DNA of 64,000 nt, from NCBI RefSeq assembly GCF_013623775.1, contig NZ_JABFAM010000003.1, forward strand, positions 186,001 through 250,000, written 5' to 3'. Below the pieces are notes generated by a model that did no database searches, was not told the DNA's origin, and was given only the letters and a program-made list of their open reading frames with translations. Origin of the DNA: Rufibacter sp. XAAS-G3-1. GTDB lineage: Bacteria; Bacteroidota; Bacteroidia; Cytophagales; Hymenobacteraceae. How positions within the stretch are numbered: position 1 is the first letter of the stretch; the number at the start of each line of letters is the position of its first letter. Shown here in pieces: positions 42,164 to 50,520 of the stretch. A program made the position numbers and the translations under genes.

Positions 42164-42181
42164 ACTTCGGTTGCAGGAGAC

Positions 42182-43486
42182 CTAAATACGCTCCGTGAAA
42201 TACGGTTTCAGGTCAAAGCCAATGTCTCTTCGGAAGTTGCGTCCCTCCCACGTGATCTGGGCGGCGGCGGCGTTGGCCTTCTCCAGGGCTTCCTCCATGT
42301 CCTGCCCCAAACCGGTTACGGCAATAACTCTGCCGCCATCAGTGACAATTTGCCCAGACGGGGTTTGTTTGGTACCGGCGTGGAAACAAAGGGTGTTTTC
42401 TGGGAAAGCACTCTCCAGCCCCCGGATCTCTTTGCCTTTCTCGTACTCTTCGGGGTAACCGCCTGACACCAGGAAAATAGTAGTGGCCGACCGGGGATCA
42501 ATCTCCAGTTGGAACTGCCCTAACTCGTGGTCATGCAGCGCCCTGAAAAGCTCAAACAGGTCTGAGTTGATGCGGGGCAGAATGGCCTCGGTCTCGGGGT
42601 CACCCAGGCGCACGTTGTATTCAATCACGTACGGCTCGCCGTTGGTGTTCATCAGCCCGATGAACAGGAAACCGGTGTACGGAATCTGTTCCTGCTGCAA
42701 ACCCCGCAAGGTGGGCTCTATCACGCGGGTGCGCACCTTGTCCATGAAGGCTGCATCGGCAAACGGGACGGGGGAGACCGCGCCCATGCCGCCGGTGTTC
42801 AGCCCGGCATCCCCCTCGCCAATACGCTTATAGTCCTTGGCCTCGGGCAGGAGCACGTACTCCTGGCCATCGGTAAGGATAAAGGCTGAAAGCTCAATGC
42901 CTTGCAGGAACTCCTCAATGACCACTTTGCTGCCCGCCTTCCCAAATTTGTTTTGCTGGAGCATGCCGGCCAGTTCGGCACTCGCTTCTTCGTAATTCTG
43001 GGCAATGACCACCCCTTTGCCGGCAGCCAGGCCATCGGCTTTGAGCACCACGGGGTACGGGTGGTTCTGCAAATAGGTTAACGCCTGCTCAAAGTTCTCT
43101 GCCGTGAAGGTCTGATAACGGGCCGTTGGAATGCCGTACTTGCGCATGAACTGTTTGGAGAAATCTTTGCTGCCTTCCAGCTGGGCACCGGCTTTGCGCG
43201 GGCCAACCACCAGAATATGCTTCAAAAACTCCTTCTCCGCGAAATAATCAGCAATGCCTTCTACCAGCGCTGCCTCTTGGCCTACCACCAACATCATGAT
43301 GTTGAAATCGGTGGCAAACTTGGCCAGTTCCTCAAAATCAGTGATGGAGATGTCTACGTTGGTGGCAATCTGCGCGGTGCCCGCGTTCCCTGGGGCTACA
43401 AAGATTCTGTCACAGTAAGGGCTTTGGCTAATTTTCCAGGCCAGGGCGTGCTCACGGCCCCCCGCTCCTATTATCAGTACGTTCAT
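42182..43486 (-). CDS. purD: phosphoribosylamine--glycine ligase
   Basis: Second step of purine synthesis: ATP-dependent joining of glycine to phosphoribosylamine. 434 aa ATP-grasp enzyme. N-terminal MNVLIIGAGGREHALAWKIS, ATP-grasp stretch VVLKADGLAAGKGVVIAQNY, the metal-binding IEYNVRLGDPETEAILPR, and a C-terminal domain with FLVSGGYPEEYEKGKEI. Stands apart from other pur genes. Repeats follow on the 3' side. Confidence 0.96.
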   Translation of the reverse strand: MNVLIIGAGGREHALAWKISQSPYCDRIFVAPGNAGTAQIATNVDISITDFEELAKFATDFNIMMLVVGQEAALVEGIADYFAEKEFLKHILVVGPRKAGAQLEGSKDFSKQFMRKYGIPTARYQTFTAENFEQALTYLQNHPYPVVLKADGLAAGKGVVIAQNYEEASAELAGMLQQNKFGKAGSKVVIEEFLQGIELSAFILTDGQEYVLLPEAKDYKRIGEGDAGLNTGGMGAVSPVPFADAAFMDKVRTRVIEPTLRGLQQEQIPYTGFLFIGLMNTNGEPYVIEYNVRLGDPETEAILPRINSDLFELFRALHDHELGQFQLEIDPRSATTIFLVSGGYPEEYEKGKEIRGLESAFPENTLCFHAGTKQTPSGQIVTDGGRVIAVTGLGQDMEEALEKANAAAAQITWEGRNFRRDIGFDLKPYFTERI

Positions 43487-43518
43487 ACTAGCATGGTTTT
43501 AACTTAAGCGGGGCTTAA

Positions 43519-43678
43519 GAGCATGTTTAAATTCGAGTTTCGCGCTGCAAACAACCATAAAAAGAACCTGCGTTTGCCTTTTTCTCGCCCCGTAGCGCTG
43601 CTACGCGGCTCAAAAAACGCTTCCGCAGAACCTTTCTCTGGCCGTTTTCGCCTGCGAAACTCAAATTTAAACAAGCTC
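43519..43678 (+). mobile_element. palindromic MITE-like element, copy D
   Basis: 160 bp, GAGCATGTTTAAATTCGAG to CAAATTTAAACAAGCTC. Flanked by TAA (43516-43518) and TCA (43679-43681): the duplication has decayed or the target is TNA. It lies 32 bp upstream of the purD start and downstream of recQ. Confidence 0.85.
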
Positions 43679-43703
43679 TCAGCAGGATACAATGTTGGTG
43701 CCG

Positions 43704-43744
43704 CCGTTTTAGGGCTACTTTTCAAGAAAACACCTCTAAAATGG
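43704..43744. repeat. REP-like hairpin
   Basis: CCGTTTTAGGGCTACTTTTC then AAGAAAACACCTCTAAAATGG, between copy D and the recQ terminator. Confidence 0.6.
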
Positions 43745-43758
43745 TGCCACATAAAGGA

Positions 43759-43794
43759 AACAGAAAAGCAGGTGAGGTCACCTGCTTTTCTGTT
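43759..43794 (-). terminator. terminator of recQ
   Basis: ACAGAAAAGCAGGTGA pairs exactly with TCACCTGCTTTTCTGT, 11 bp from the recQ stop. Confidence 0.75.
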
Positions 43795-43804
43795 CTGCCC
43801 AAAA

Positions 43805-45982
43805 TTAGTTCGCGTATTTAGAGAGGAACTTGATCCGCATCAGGCGGAGGTCGTCCTCGGTATAATCATCGGTGCCCAGTTCTTTGATGGCTTCGGCCAT
43901 GTTATCAGTGGTGGCGTGCAGGAAATAATCAATCACCTCCTGCTGACGGTCTTCGTCCAGAACCCCGTTGATATAATAGTCCAGGTTGAGTTTGGTGCCG
44001 GAATAGCAGATGTGCTCAATCTCCTCAATCAGCTCAGACATGGTAATTCCCTTGGAGCTGGCGATCTCCTCCAGATCCATTTTCTTGTCTATCTGCTGAA
44101 TCACGTAGATTTTGAGCTTTGACTTGTTCACGGTGGTTTTCACAACCACGTCGGCGGCGGTGACAATGTCGTTCTCTTCCACGTATTTGGCGATCAGCTC
44201 CAGGAACGGCTTCCCGAACTTCTGCACTTTGCCCATGCCCACCCCGGCAATGTGCGCCAGGTCTTCTTTGGTGGTGGGGTACGTGGTGGCCATCTCTTTG
44301 ATGGACGGGTCTTGGAACAACACGTACGGCGGCAGGTTCATGTCTTTGGCCAGTTTCTTGCGCAGCGCCTTGAGCATGTCAAAAAGAACGGCGTCATGCC
44401 CGGCCGCGGCCTGGGTTTCCTCTTTCTCTTCTTCCTGCTGCACCTCCTCGTCAAAGTTGTGGTCTTTGGCAAATTTGATGGGGTGCGGGCTCTGCAGGAA
44501 CTTCTCGCCTTTCTCGGTGATCTTGAGCGTACCTATGTTTTCAATGTCTTTTTCCAGGTAGTCAAACAAAAGGGCCTGCCGGATGATGGAATTCCAAAAA
44601 GGGGGCTCCTGTTCTTTGCCCACGCCAAACACCTCCAACTGGTCATGGCTGTAGCTTTCCACGTATTGGTCTTTCAAGCCAATGAGCACGTGCACCAGGT
44701 GGTCAATGGCGAACCGTTGGTTTGTTTGCACCGCCGCTTTCAGGGCATACGTCAGCTCCTGCTCGGCTTCAAACTTCTCTTTAGGGTGCACGCAGTTATC
44801 ACAGAAACCGCAGTCTTTGTCATAGTGCTCGCCAAAGTAGTGCAGCAACTGGCGGCGGCGGCATACGGCAGAATCGGCGTAAGAGGCCATTTCCTGCAAG
44901 AGCAGTTTGGAGTTGTCGCGCTCCGTCACGGGCTTGTCTTTGCTGAATTTCTCCAGCTTTACAATGTCATCATAGCTGTAGAACATGAGGCAGTTGCCTT
45001 CCAGCCCGTCACGGCCGCCGCGGCCGGTTTCCTGGTAGTAGCCTTCAATGGACTTAGGTGTGTCATAGTGAATCACAAAACGGACATCGGGCTTGTCAAT
45101 CCCCATCCCGAAAGCAATGGTGGCTACAATCACATCCACGTCCTCGTTCAGGAACGCGTCTTGGTTGGCCATGCGCACGTGCGAGTCAAGCCCGGCGTGG
45201 TACGGCAACGCTTTAATGTCGTTTACCTGTAGCAACTCGGCAATCTCCTCTACCTTCTTGCGGCTGAGGCAGTAGATAATGCCGCTTTTGCCTTTGTGCT
45301 TTTTGATGTACTGGATGAGCTGCTTTTTGGTATTGTGTTTAGGCCGCACCTCATAGTACAGATTTGTACGATTGAAAGAGGACTTGAACACTGAGGCGTC
45401 ATCCATCTGCAGGTTCTTCTGGATGTCCAGCTGCACCTTGGGCGTGGCCGTGGCCGTGAGCGCGATGATGGGCAGATTGCCAATATTGTCAATAATACCC
45501 CTGATTTTGCGGTACTCCGGCCTGAAATCATGCCCCCACTCAGAAATACAGTGGGCTTCGTCAATGGCCACGAACGCGATTTTGGCCTGTTTCAGGAAAT
45601 CAAGGGTGTCTTCCTTGGTCAAGGACTCCGGGGCCACGTACAGCAGTTTCACCTCGCCGCTCACCGTTTCCCTTTTCACCTTGTTCATCTCGGCTTTGGA
45701 GAGCGTGGAGTTCAGGAACTGGGCGTTCACCCCGAAAGCGTTCAACTGATCTACCTGGTTTTTCATCAGCGCGATGAGAGGCGAGATCACGATTGCCGTT
45801 CCCTCCATGGCCAAAGCCGGGAGCTGATAGCATAGTGATTTTCCGGCACCCGTTGGCATGATCACAAAGGTGTTCTTGCCAGACATGATGTTTTCAATAA
45901 TCGCCTCCTGGTTGCCCCTGAATTGACTATAGCCGAAAACTTCCTTTAATTTGTTCTTTAATGATTCTTGTTTTACTAACAT
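43805..45982 (-). CDS. recQ: ATP-dependent DNA helicase RecQ
   Basis: 3'-5' helicase of recombination and fork repair. 725 aa. SF2 motifs: Walker A MPTGAGKSLCYQLPAL (about 42-57), DEAHCISEWGHDFRPEYR, ALTATATPKVQ, GRGGRDG. Zinc-binding CRRRQLLHYFGEHYD followed by CGFCDNC, then winged-helix and an HRDC domain (DMLKALRKKLAKDMNLPPYV, IAGVGMGKVQKFG) at about 545-610. The extra 110 C-terminal residues (KMDLEEIASSKGITMSELIE) form a helical tail common in Bacteroidota RecQ. Divergent from kpsF, with about 70 bp shared. Confidence 0.96.
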   Translation of the reverse strand: MLVKQESLKNKLKEVFGYSQFRGNQEAIIENIMSGKNTFVIMPTGAGKSLCYQLPALAMEGTAIVISPLIALMKNQVDQLNAFGVNAQFLNSTLSKAEMNKVKRETVSGEVKLLYVAPESLTKEDTLDFLKQAKIAFVAIDEAHCISEWGHDFRPEYRKIRGIIDNIGNLPIIALTATATPKVQLDIQKNLQMDDASVFKSSFNRTNLYYEVRPKHNTKKQLIQYIKKHKGKSGIIYCLSRKKVEEIAELLQVNDIKALPYHAGLDSHVRMANQDAFLNEDVDVIVATIAFGMGIDKPDVRFVIHYDTPKSIEGYYQETGRGGRDGLEGNCLMFYSYDDIVKLEKFSKDKPVTERDNSKLLLQEMASYADSAVCRRRQLLHYFGEHYDKDCGFCDNCVHPKEKFEAEQELTYALKAAVQTNQRFAIDHLVHVLIGLKDQYVESYSHDQLEVFGVGKEQEPPFWNSIIRQALLFDYLEKDIENIGTLKITEKGEKFLQSPHPIKFAKDHNFDEEVQQEEEKEETQAAAGHDAVLFDMLKALRKKLAKDMNLPPYVLFQDPSIKEMATTYPTTKEDLAHIAGVGMGKVQKFGKPFLELIAKYVEENDIVTAADVVVKTTVNKSKLKIYVIQQIDKKMDLEEIASSKGITMSELIEEIEHICYSGTKLNLDYYINGVLDEDRQQEVIDYFLHATTDNMAEAIKELGTDDYTEDDLRLMRIKFLSKYAN

Positions 45983-46035
45983 GTAATATGCTTGTTGTCG
46001 AGAAACAAGGGTTTGTACTTTCTGTTGTTGTCTTG

Positions 46036-46070
46036 TCTAATACAAATCTAGCTTGAATATCACGAAAAAT
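46036..46070 (-). promoter_or_regulatory. candidate promoter of recQ
   Basis: Minus strand TAGATTTG (complement of about 46044-46051) with an upstream TTG at a 22-bp spacing. It would overlap the first codons of kpsF. Confidence 0.3.
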
Positions 46071-47021
46071 ATCAAAAGCATCGCAAAAAAAGTGTTGGAA
46101 GAGGAAGCCACCGCCATCCTGAAACTTGCCGACTACGTGAATGAAGATTTTGAGGCCTGCGTAGAAGCCATTCTGGCCAGCAGGGGCCGGGTAGTGGTCA
46201 CGGGCATTGGCAAAAGCGCCAATATTGCGGCCAAGATTGTGGCCACCCTCAATTCTACCGGCACCCCGGCCCTTTTCATGCACGCCGCCGATGCCATTCA
46301 CGGCGATCTGGGAATGATCCAAGCCGATGACTTTGTGATCTGTCTCTCTAAAAGCGGCAATACCCCAGAAATAAAGGTGCTGGTTCCGTTGCTCAAGCGC
46401 AAAGGCACCAAATTGGCGGCTTTGGTGTCAAACGTAGATTCGTACCTGGCCCGGCAGTCTGATTTTGTGCTCAACGCCACCATTGAGCGCGAGGCCTGCC
46501 CCAACAACCTGGCTCCCACCACCAGCACCACGGCGCACCTCGCCTTAGGCGATGCCCTGGCCGTTTGCCTGCTGGAGTCCCGCAATTTCAGCAAAGAAGA
46601 TTTTGGGGCACTGCACCCCGGCGGCTCCCTGGGCAAAAGACTCTACCTGAAAGTGGGGGATATCTACAGTCTCAATGCCGCCCCAAAAGTGAGCACAGAC
46701 GCCACATTGAAGGAGATTATTATTGAAATATCCTCAAAACGCCTGGGGGCTACGGCGGTTCTGGATAATTCTGGTAACTTGACGGGGATTATCACAGACG
46801 GAGACTTGCGCCGCATGCTCTCCAACTTTGACAATTTAGCGGGAATTACGGCCGCCGACATCATGACCCCCTCGCCGCTCACCATTGATTGTGACGAATA
46901 TGCCGTAGAAGCCCTGGCTACTATGCAAAAAAGAAACATCACGCAACTCATTGTCACCAAAGCCGGCACTTTCTCTGGTTTTGTACACTTACATGATTTG
47001 CTCAAAGAAGGACTAGTCTAA
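46053..47021 (+). CDS. kpsF: KpsF/GutQ-type arabinose-5-phosphate isomerase
   Basis: Interconverts ribulose- and arabinose-5-phosphate, the first step to Kdo for lipopolysaccharide. 322 aa: SIS domain (GRVVVTGIGKSANIAAKIVA, CLSKSGNTPEIKVLVPLL, ALGDALAVCLLESRNF) and two CBS domains (DATLKEIIIEISSKRLGATA, and ITDGDLRRMLSNFDN). No ATG lies at the conserved N-terminus; TTG at 46053 gives NITKNIKSIAKKVLEEEA, which fits the family, so a TTG start is proposed. The manC paralogue follows 5 bp later. Confidence 0.92.
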   Translation: MNITKNIKSIAKKVLEEEATAILKLADYVNEDFEACVEAILASRGRVVVTGIGKSANIAAKIVATLNSTGTPALFMHAADAIHGDLGMIQADDFVICLSKSGNTPEIKVLVPLLKRKGTKLAALVSNVDSYLARQSDFVLNATIEREACPNNLAPTTSTTAHLALGDALAVCLLESRNFSKEDFGALHPGGSLGKRLYLKVGDIYSLNAAPKVSTDATLKEIIIEISSKRLGATAVLDNSGNLTGIITDGDLRRMLSNFDNLAGITAADIMTPSPLTIDCDEYAVEALATMQKRNITQLIVTKAGTFSGFVHLHDLLKEGLV

Positions 47022-47026
47022 ACTAA

Positions 47027-48103
47027 ATGAACAACAATACCTACGTAGTGATCATGGCAGGCGGCATTGGAAGTCGCTTCTGGCCGTTCAGCCGGGTTAG
47101 CCATCCCAAGCAATTCCATGATGTGCTGGGCACCGGCGAAAGCATGATCCAAACCACCGTAAAACGTTTTGCAGGCATTTGCCCGCCAGAGAACATCCTA
47201 GTAGTCACCCACCGCGACTACGCCAACCTGGTGCGGGAACATCTGCCAGACCTCACCCATAACCAGATTCTGCAGGAACCCATTGGGCGGAACACGGCCG
47301 CCTGCATTGCGTATGCCTGCTTTAAAATCGCGAAGCGAGCCCCCGGCGCCAACATTGTGATTGCCCCGGCAGACCACGTGATTTTGCGGGAAGAGTCTTT
47401 CAAAAACTGTGTAAAGGAAGCGTTGGCCGCCACCGCCAGCAGCGAGATTCTGGTAACCCTGGGCATCAAGCCCACCCGTCCGCACACCGGCTATGGCTAC
47501 ATCCAGTTTATTGACGATGAAAACAGCACCCTCAAAAAGGTAAAGACGTTCACCGAAAAGCCCTCGCTGGAGATTGCCCAAATGTTTCTGGACAGCGGCG
47601 AGTTTGTCTGGAACGCCGGTATCTTCATCTGGAACGCCCAGGCCATTGTGAAAGCCTTCCACCACTACCTGAGCGACATGGCCGAAACCTTTGAAGAAGG
47701 CCTGCCCGTTCTGGACACCGACCAGGAAGAGGCGTACATCAACAGAGCGTATTCCCACTGCCGCAATATCTCCATTGACTACGGCATCATGGAAAAAGCA
47801 GACAACGTATTTGTGATTCTGGGCGATTTTGGGTGGTCAGACCTGGGCAGTTGGGATTCTCTGTACAGTTTGTCTGAGAAAACGCCCGAAGGCAATGTAA
47901 TAGACGGCAATATCTTGACGTATGACGTAAAGAACTGCATCATCAAAACCCCGCAAGATCAGCTGGTGGTGGTACAGGGGTTGGAAGACTACATTGTAGC
48001 CGCCCATGACAACGTGTTTATGGTGTGCCGCCGCGAAGATGAGCAAAAAGTGAAAGACTTTGTGGCCGATGCCAGGGCCATGAAAGGCCAGAATTTCATT
48101 TAG
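47027..48103 (+). CDS. manC: mannose-1-phosphate guanylyltransferase (copy 2)
   Basis: 358 aa, the same enzyme as 1336-2421 and very similar throughout (GGIGSRFWPFSR, PKQFHDVLGTGESMIQTT, QEPIGRNTAACIAYACF, SIDYGIMEKADNVFVILGD, and the C-terminal QLVVVQGLEDYIVAAHDN). It forms a probable two-gene operon with kpsF (5-bp gap), which links GDP-mannose with Kdo supply for lipopolysaccharide, whereas copy 1 lies next to ugd. Sequence alone does not show which copy is the housekeeping one. Confidence 0.93.
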   Translation: MNNNTYVVIMAGGIGSRFWPFSRVSHPKQFHDVLGTGESMIQTTVKRFAGICPPENILVVTHRDYANLVREHLPDLTHNQILQEPIGRNTAACIAYACFKIAKRAPGANIVIAPADHVILREESFKNCVKEALAATASSEILVTLGIKPTRPHTGYGYIQFIDDENSTLKKVKTFTEKPSLEIAQMFLDSGEFVWNAGIFIWNAQAIVKAFHHYLSDMAETFEEGLPVLDTDQEEAYINRAYSHCRNISIDYGIMEKADNVFVILGDFGWSDLGSWDSLYSLSEKTPEGNVIDGNILTYDVKNCIIKTPQDQLVVVQGLEDYIVAAHDNVFMVCRREDEQKVKDFVADARAMKGQNFI

Positions 48104-48187
48104 CGTTTTAGAGCTTGAACCTGCTTAGAATTTTTCATTAATGGGCGTTTAAAGCAATTCCTCTGGGGAAGCATCCGCTTTGGCCAT

Positions 48188-48225
48188 TGTTTTTAGGCTA
48201 TTTTTATGAAAACAGGCCAAAAACA
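48188..48225. repeat. REP-like hairpin
   Basis: TGTTTTTAGGCTATTTTTA then GAAAACAGGCCAAAAACA. Also preceded by AAGCATCCGCTT, which recurs before the next unit at 48251. Confidence 0.65.
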
Positions 48226-48267
48226 AGAGGTTTATCTGTACACTGCCGCAAGCATCCGCTTGTAACC

Positions 48268-48304
48268 CGTTTTCAGGCTACTTTTAGGAAAACAGGCATA
48301 AAAC
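48268..48304. repeat. REP-like hairpin
   Basis: CGTTTTCAGGCTACTTTTA then GGAAAACAGGCATAAAAC; 80 bp from the previous unit, giving a tandem pair with shared AAGCATCCGCTT flanks. Confidence 0.65.
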
Positions 48305-48310
48305 TCTAAA

Positions 48311-48474
48311 CAGCTTCCTTGTTTAAATTTGAGGTTTGCCAGCGAAAATGACCAGAGAAAGGTTCTACAGAAGCGTTTTTTGAGCCGCGTAGCAGCGCTA
48401 CGGGGCGATAGAAAGGTGAATGCAGGTTCTTTTTATGGGCCTTTGCAGCACAAAGTTGAAATTTAAACAAGCTC
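48311..48474 (-). mobile_element. palindromic MITE-like element, copy E (inverted)
   Basis: Opposite orientation to copies A-D. Right end ..AAATTTAAACAAGCTC followed by TTA (48475-48477). The left end (CAGCTTCCTTGTTTAAATTT) is damaged by a small insertion. Confidence 0.8.
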
Positions 48475-48482
48475 TTATAACC

Positions 48483-48534
48483 TAAAGCAAAAAGCGGGGT
48501 GCCCTTGGTAAAGAGCACCCCGCTTTTTGCTTTA
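48483..48534 (-). terminator. terminator of lipoprotein gene 48543
   Basis: TAAAGCAAAAAGCGGGGTGC pairs exactly with 48515-48534 (20-bp stem). Confidence 0.8.
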
Positions 48535-48542
48535 CCAATCAT

Positions 48543-48965
48543 CTATCGGTTCCCCGTTTGCCGGACTAACCGGTAAACATCAGTCATGCCTCCTTGCTGC
48601 TTGGTAAGGGTTACCATGTCATTTGCGGTACTTATAGAGAATTCACCATCCAGGATAAGCGTCCAGTCAAATTCTGCCGTCCAGAAAGACTTATCCTCAA
48701 AAATTATCTTCTGCCCTTCTACAACATGGTAGGTGCCTTTGCCAATTGCCGGGTACTTGGTTTTCTCACTGCTTCCCGAAAAGGAGTTGTCCTTCAAAAC
48801 AAGGGTCACCTCTGCGGTCGCATAATCAGCCGTAGGGCTTGACCGCGTAAACGTGCCAACGTACGTACCACTACCACTAGGCAACACCGCTGGACTCCCA
48901 TCTTCCTTGTCGAAGCAGGAAAAGGAAAGGAACGCCAGTAACAGAATCAGTAACTTATTTTTCAT
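48543..48965 (-). CDS. small lipoprotein, unknown
   Basis: 140 aa; lipobox cysteine 17 (LSFSC). The mature part is beta-rich with lipocalin-like features (GSGTYVGTFTRSS, ATAEVTLVLKDNSFSGSS, GKGTYHVVEGQKIIFEDKSF, WTAEFDWTLILDGEFSIS), that is, a small barrel of alternating strands. No named family assigned. Single gene with its own terminator and an upstream palindromic element (49052-49234). Confidence 0.7.
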   Translation of the reverse strand: MKNKLLILLLAFLSFSCFDKEDGSPAVLPSGSGTYVGTFTRSSPTADYATAEVTLVLKDNSFSGSSEKTKYPAIGKGTYHVVEGQKIIFEDKSFWTAEFDWTLILDGEFSISTANDMVTLTKQQGGMTDVYRLVRQTGNR

Positions 48966-49051
48966 AGCATCTCTTTTGAGAAAGACCCTTCAGACGGCGA
49001 AAAGGCTGCATCACATTTATGAAATGTTCTGTGCTTGTTGGTGGGGCGAAG

Positions 49052-49234
49052 GCTTGTTGGTGAGAACACCATAGCCGTCAGGCTAAGGAGAAGCGGAGGT
49101 CATTTCCCCTTGCACAAGTACCTCGTTACAGGGTAACGAGGCTACATGGCCGGGTATTCCGTAGCGACCTTACCCTGCAACGTCATACACATTCCTTCTT
49201 AGCCAGACGGCTATGGGGGATAACACCAACAAGC
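49052..49234. repeat. 183-bp imperfect palindromic element
   Basis: Left end GCTTGTTGGTGAGAACACC with ATAGCCGTCAGGCTAAG; the right end is complementary (CTTAGCCAGACGGCTAT, then AACACCAACAAGC). The arms match over about 45 bp. The centre contains CCTCGTTACAGGGTAACGAG, itself a hairpin. A distinct family with a single copy here. Confidence 0.55.
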
Positions 49235-49356
49235 AAGACGCCGTCTCAAGCAGTACTACCTCACTCCATTGCGGCTACCTGCTGGTTTCCTTGACAAGGC
49301 GGTTCTTTGGGTCTCCAGCGCCAATTACAGTATCATGGGTACTTCCACCAAAACCA

Positions 49357-49428
49357 AGAGGGCACAAGAAAAGCGTTTTGCGGCTACTTTCGTGAAAACA
49401 GCCGCAAAACGCTTTTCTTGTGCCCTCT
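49357..49428 (-). terminator. 29-bp perfect-stem terminator of rlmB with REP-like core
   Basis: Arm 49357-49385 (starts AGAGGGCACAAGAAAAGCG) pairs exactly with 49400-49428 across 14 nt, 12 bp from the rlmB stop. The centre, GTTTTGCGGCTACTTTC..GAAAACAGCCGCAAAAC, is a REP-like unit. Confidence 0.85.
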
Positions 49429-49440
49429 AAAATGGAAGGC

Positions 49441-50253
49441 CTATTGGGCTTTCCGCTGTCTTAGGGCTTCGTATAAGATGATGCCGCTGGCCACCGACAC
49501 GTTGAGCGACTGCACCTGGCCCACCATCGGGATTTTCACGCGCACATCGGCTCTTTTCAAATATTCCGGCGAAATACCGTCTTCTTCGCTGCCCATGAGC
49601 ACGGCCACCGGGCCGGTCAAGTCAACGGCGGCATCGGTGAGGTTATCGTCGGCTTTCTCGGTACAGGCCACCACGCGTATACCAGACTGCTTCAGGAAGT
49701 GCAGGGTGTCTTTCAGATTCTGCTCGCGGCAAACCGGAATCAGGTTCAAGGCGCCCGCCGAGGTTTTCAGGGCATCGGCATTGATCTGGGCGGCCCCACG
49801 GCTCGGGATCACAATGGCGTCCACGCCCATACACTCGGCGTTACGGGCAATAGCCCCGAAGTTCCGCACATCGGTAATACGGTCTAGCACCAACAGCAAG
49901 GGATCTTTGCCTTTCTCGAAGAGGGAAGCCACCATCTCGTCTAACGGAGAATAAGAGATCGCCGACAGATAGGCCACGGCCCCCTGGTGGTTTTTGCGGG
50001 TAAGCTGGTCCAGTTTCTCGTTGGGCACCAGCGAGATGGGAATCTGGGCTTCGCGGGCCAGTTCGGTGATTTCCTGACTGATGCTGTGCTTGGTTCCTTT
50101 GAGCAGATAGATTTTCTCCATGGTCTTACCGGCGTGCAAGGCCTCCAGTATCGGCCGCAGGCCGAACACCATCTCCATTTTATCTACCTTGGGTTGGGTG
50201 TAGTGCCTTGGCTTTCCGCCACCGTCTCTATCTCTGTAATTTCTATTCTCCAT
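49441..50253 (-). CDS. rlmB: 23S rRNA (guanosine-2'-O)-methyltransferase, SpoU family
   Basis: Methylates the ribose of a guanosine in 23S rRNA (G2251 in E. coli). 270 aa: an N-terminal substrate-binding domain (MVFGLRPILEALHAGKTMEK) and a C-terminal trefoil-knot methyltransferase with NFGAIARNAECMGVDAIVIP, AVLMGSEEDGISPE and QSLNVSVASGIILYEAL. About 18 charged residues (RNYRDRDGGGKPRHY) precede the fold. Monocistronic, with a very strong hairpin terminator. Confidence 0.93.
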   Translation of the reverse strand: MENRNYRDRDGGGKPRHYTQPKVDKMEMVFGLRPILEALHAGKTMEKIYLLKGTKHSISQEITELAREAQIPISLVPNEKLDQLTRKNHQGAVAYLSAISYSPLDEMVASLFEKGKDPLLLVLDRITDVRNFGAIARNAECMGVDAIVIPSRGAAQINADALKTSAGALNLIPVCREQNLKDTLHFLKQSGIRVVACTEKADDNLTDAAVDLTGPVAVLMGSEEDGISPEYLKRADVRVKIPMVGQVQSLNVSVASGIILYEALRQRKAQ

Positions 50254-50361
50254 GGATGTTATGCGTTGATCTGCAGCTTACCTGCTATTCTGAATTGCCT
50301 GCAAAGGTAGCCGTATTTCCGCAGAAATGTAACAGAAGCTTGCCGGGCAGATTTCCTCTTC

Positions 50362-50469
50362 CCGTTTTGGCCGTCTTTTGAGAAAAACCCACCAAAACCG
50401 GTCTTTGAAGGTACGAACGTTTCCCGCCCCTGTTTTAGGCCTATTTTCCACAAAACAGCCCTAAAACAG
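50362..50469. repeat. two REP-like hairpins
   Basis: 50362-50400: CCGTTTTGGCCGTCTTTT then GAAAAACCCACCAAAACCGG. 50430-50469: CTGTTTTAGGCCTATTTTCC then CAAAACAGCCCTAAAACAG. Both lie between GT117 and rlmB. Confidence 0.65.
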
Positions 50470-50520
50470 AAAGAGGCCGGATATTTCTACCCAGCCTCTC
50501 CTATGTGGCATCAAAGCTAC

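Larger units (their letters stand above)
41691..42181. other. 491-bp gap between purD and its apparent terminator
   Basis: No gene. Holds a strong hairpin (41762-41803), a REP-like unit at about 41805-41836, the hairpin modules 41925-42075, and a REP-like hairpin at 42124. Confidence 0.6.
48104..48542. other. 439-bp gap: two REP-like hairpins, element copy E, terminator
   Basis: No gene. REP-like units at 48188 and 48268, the palindromic element at 48311-48474, and a terminator at 48483. Confidence 0.65.

Noticed and set aside
44252-45232. Open frame of 326 codons antisense to recQ
   Set aside because: Antisense shadow; the recQ helicase motifs account for the sequence.
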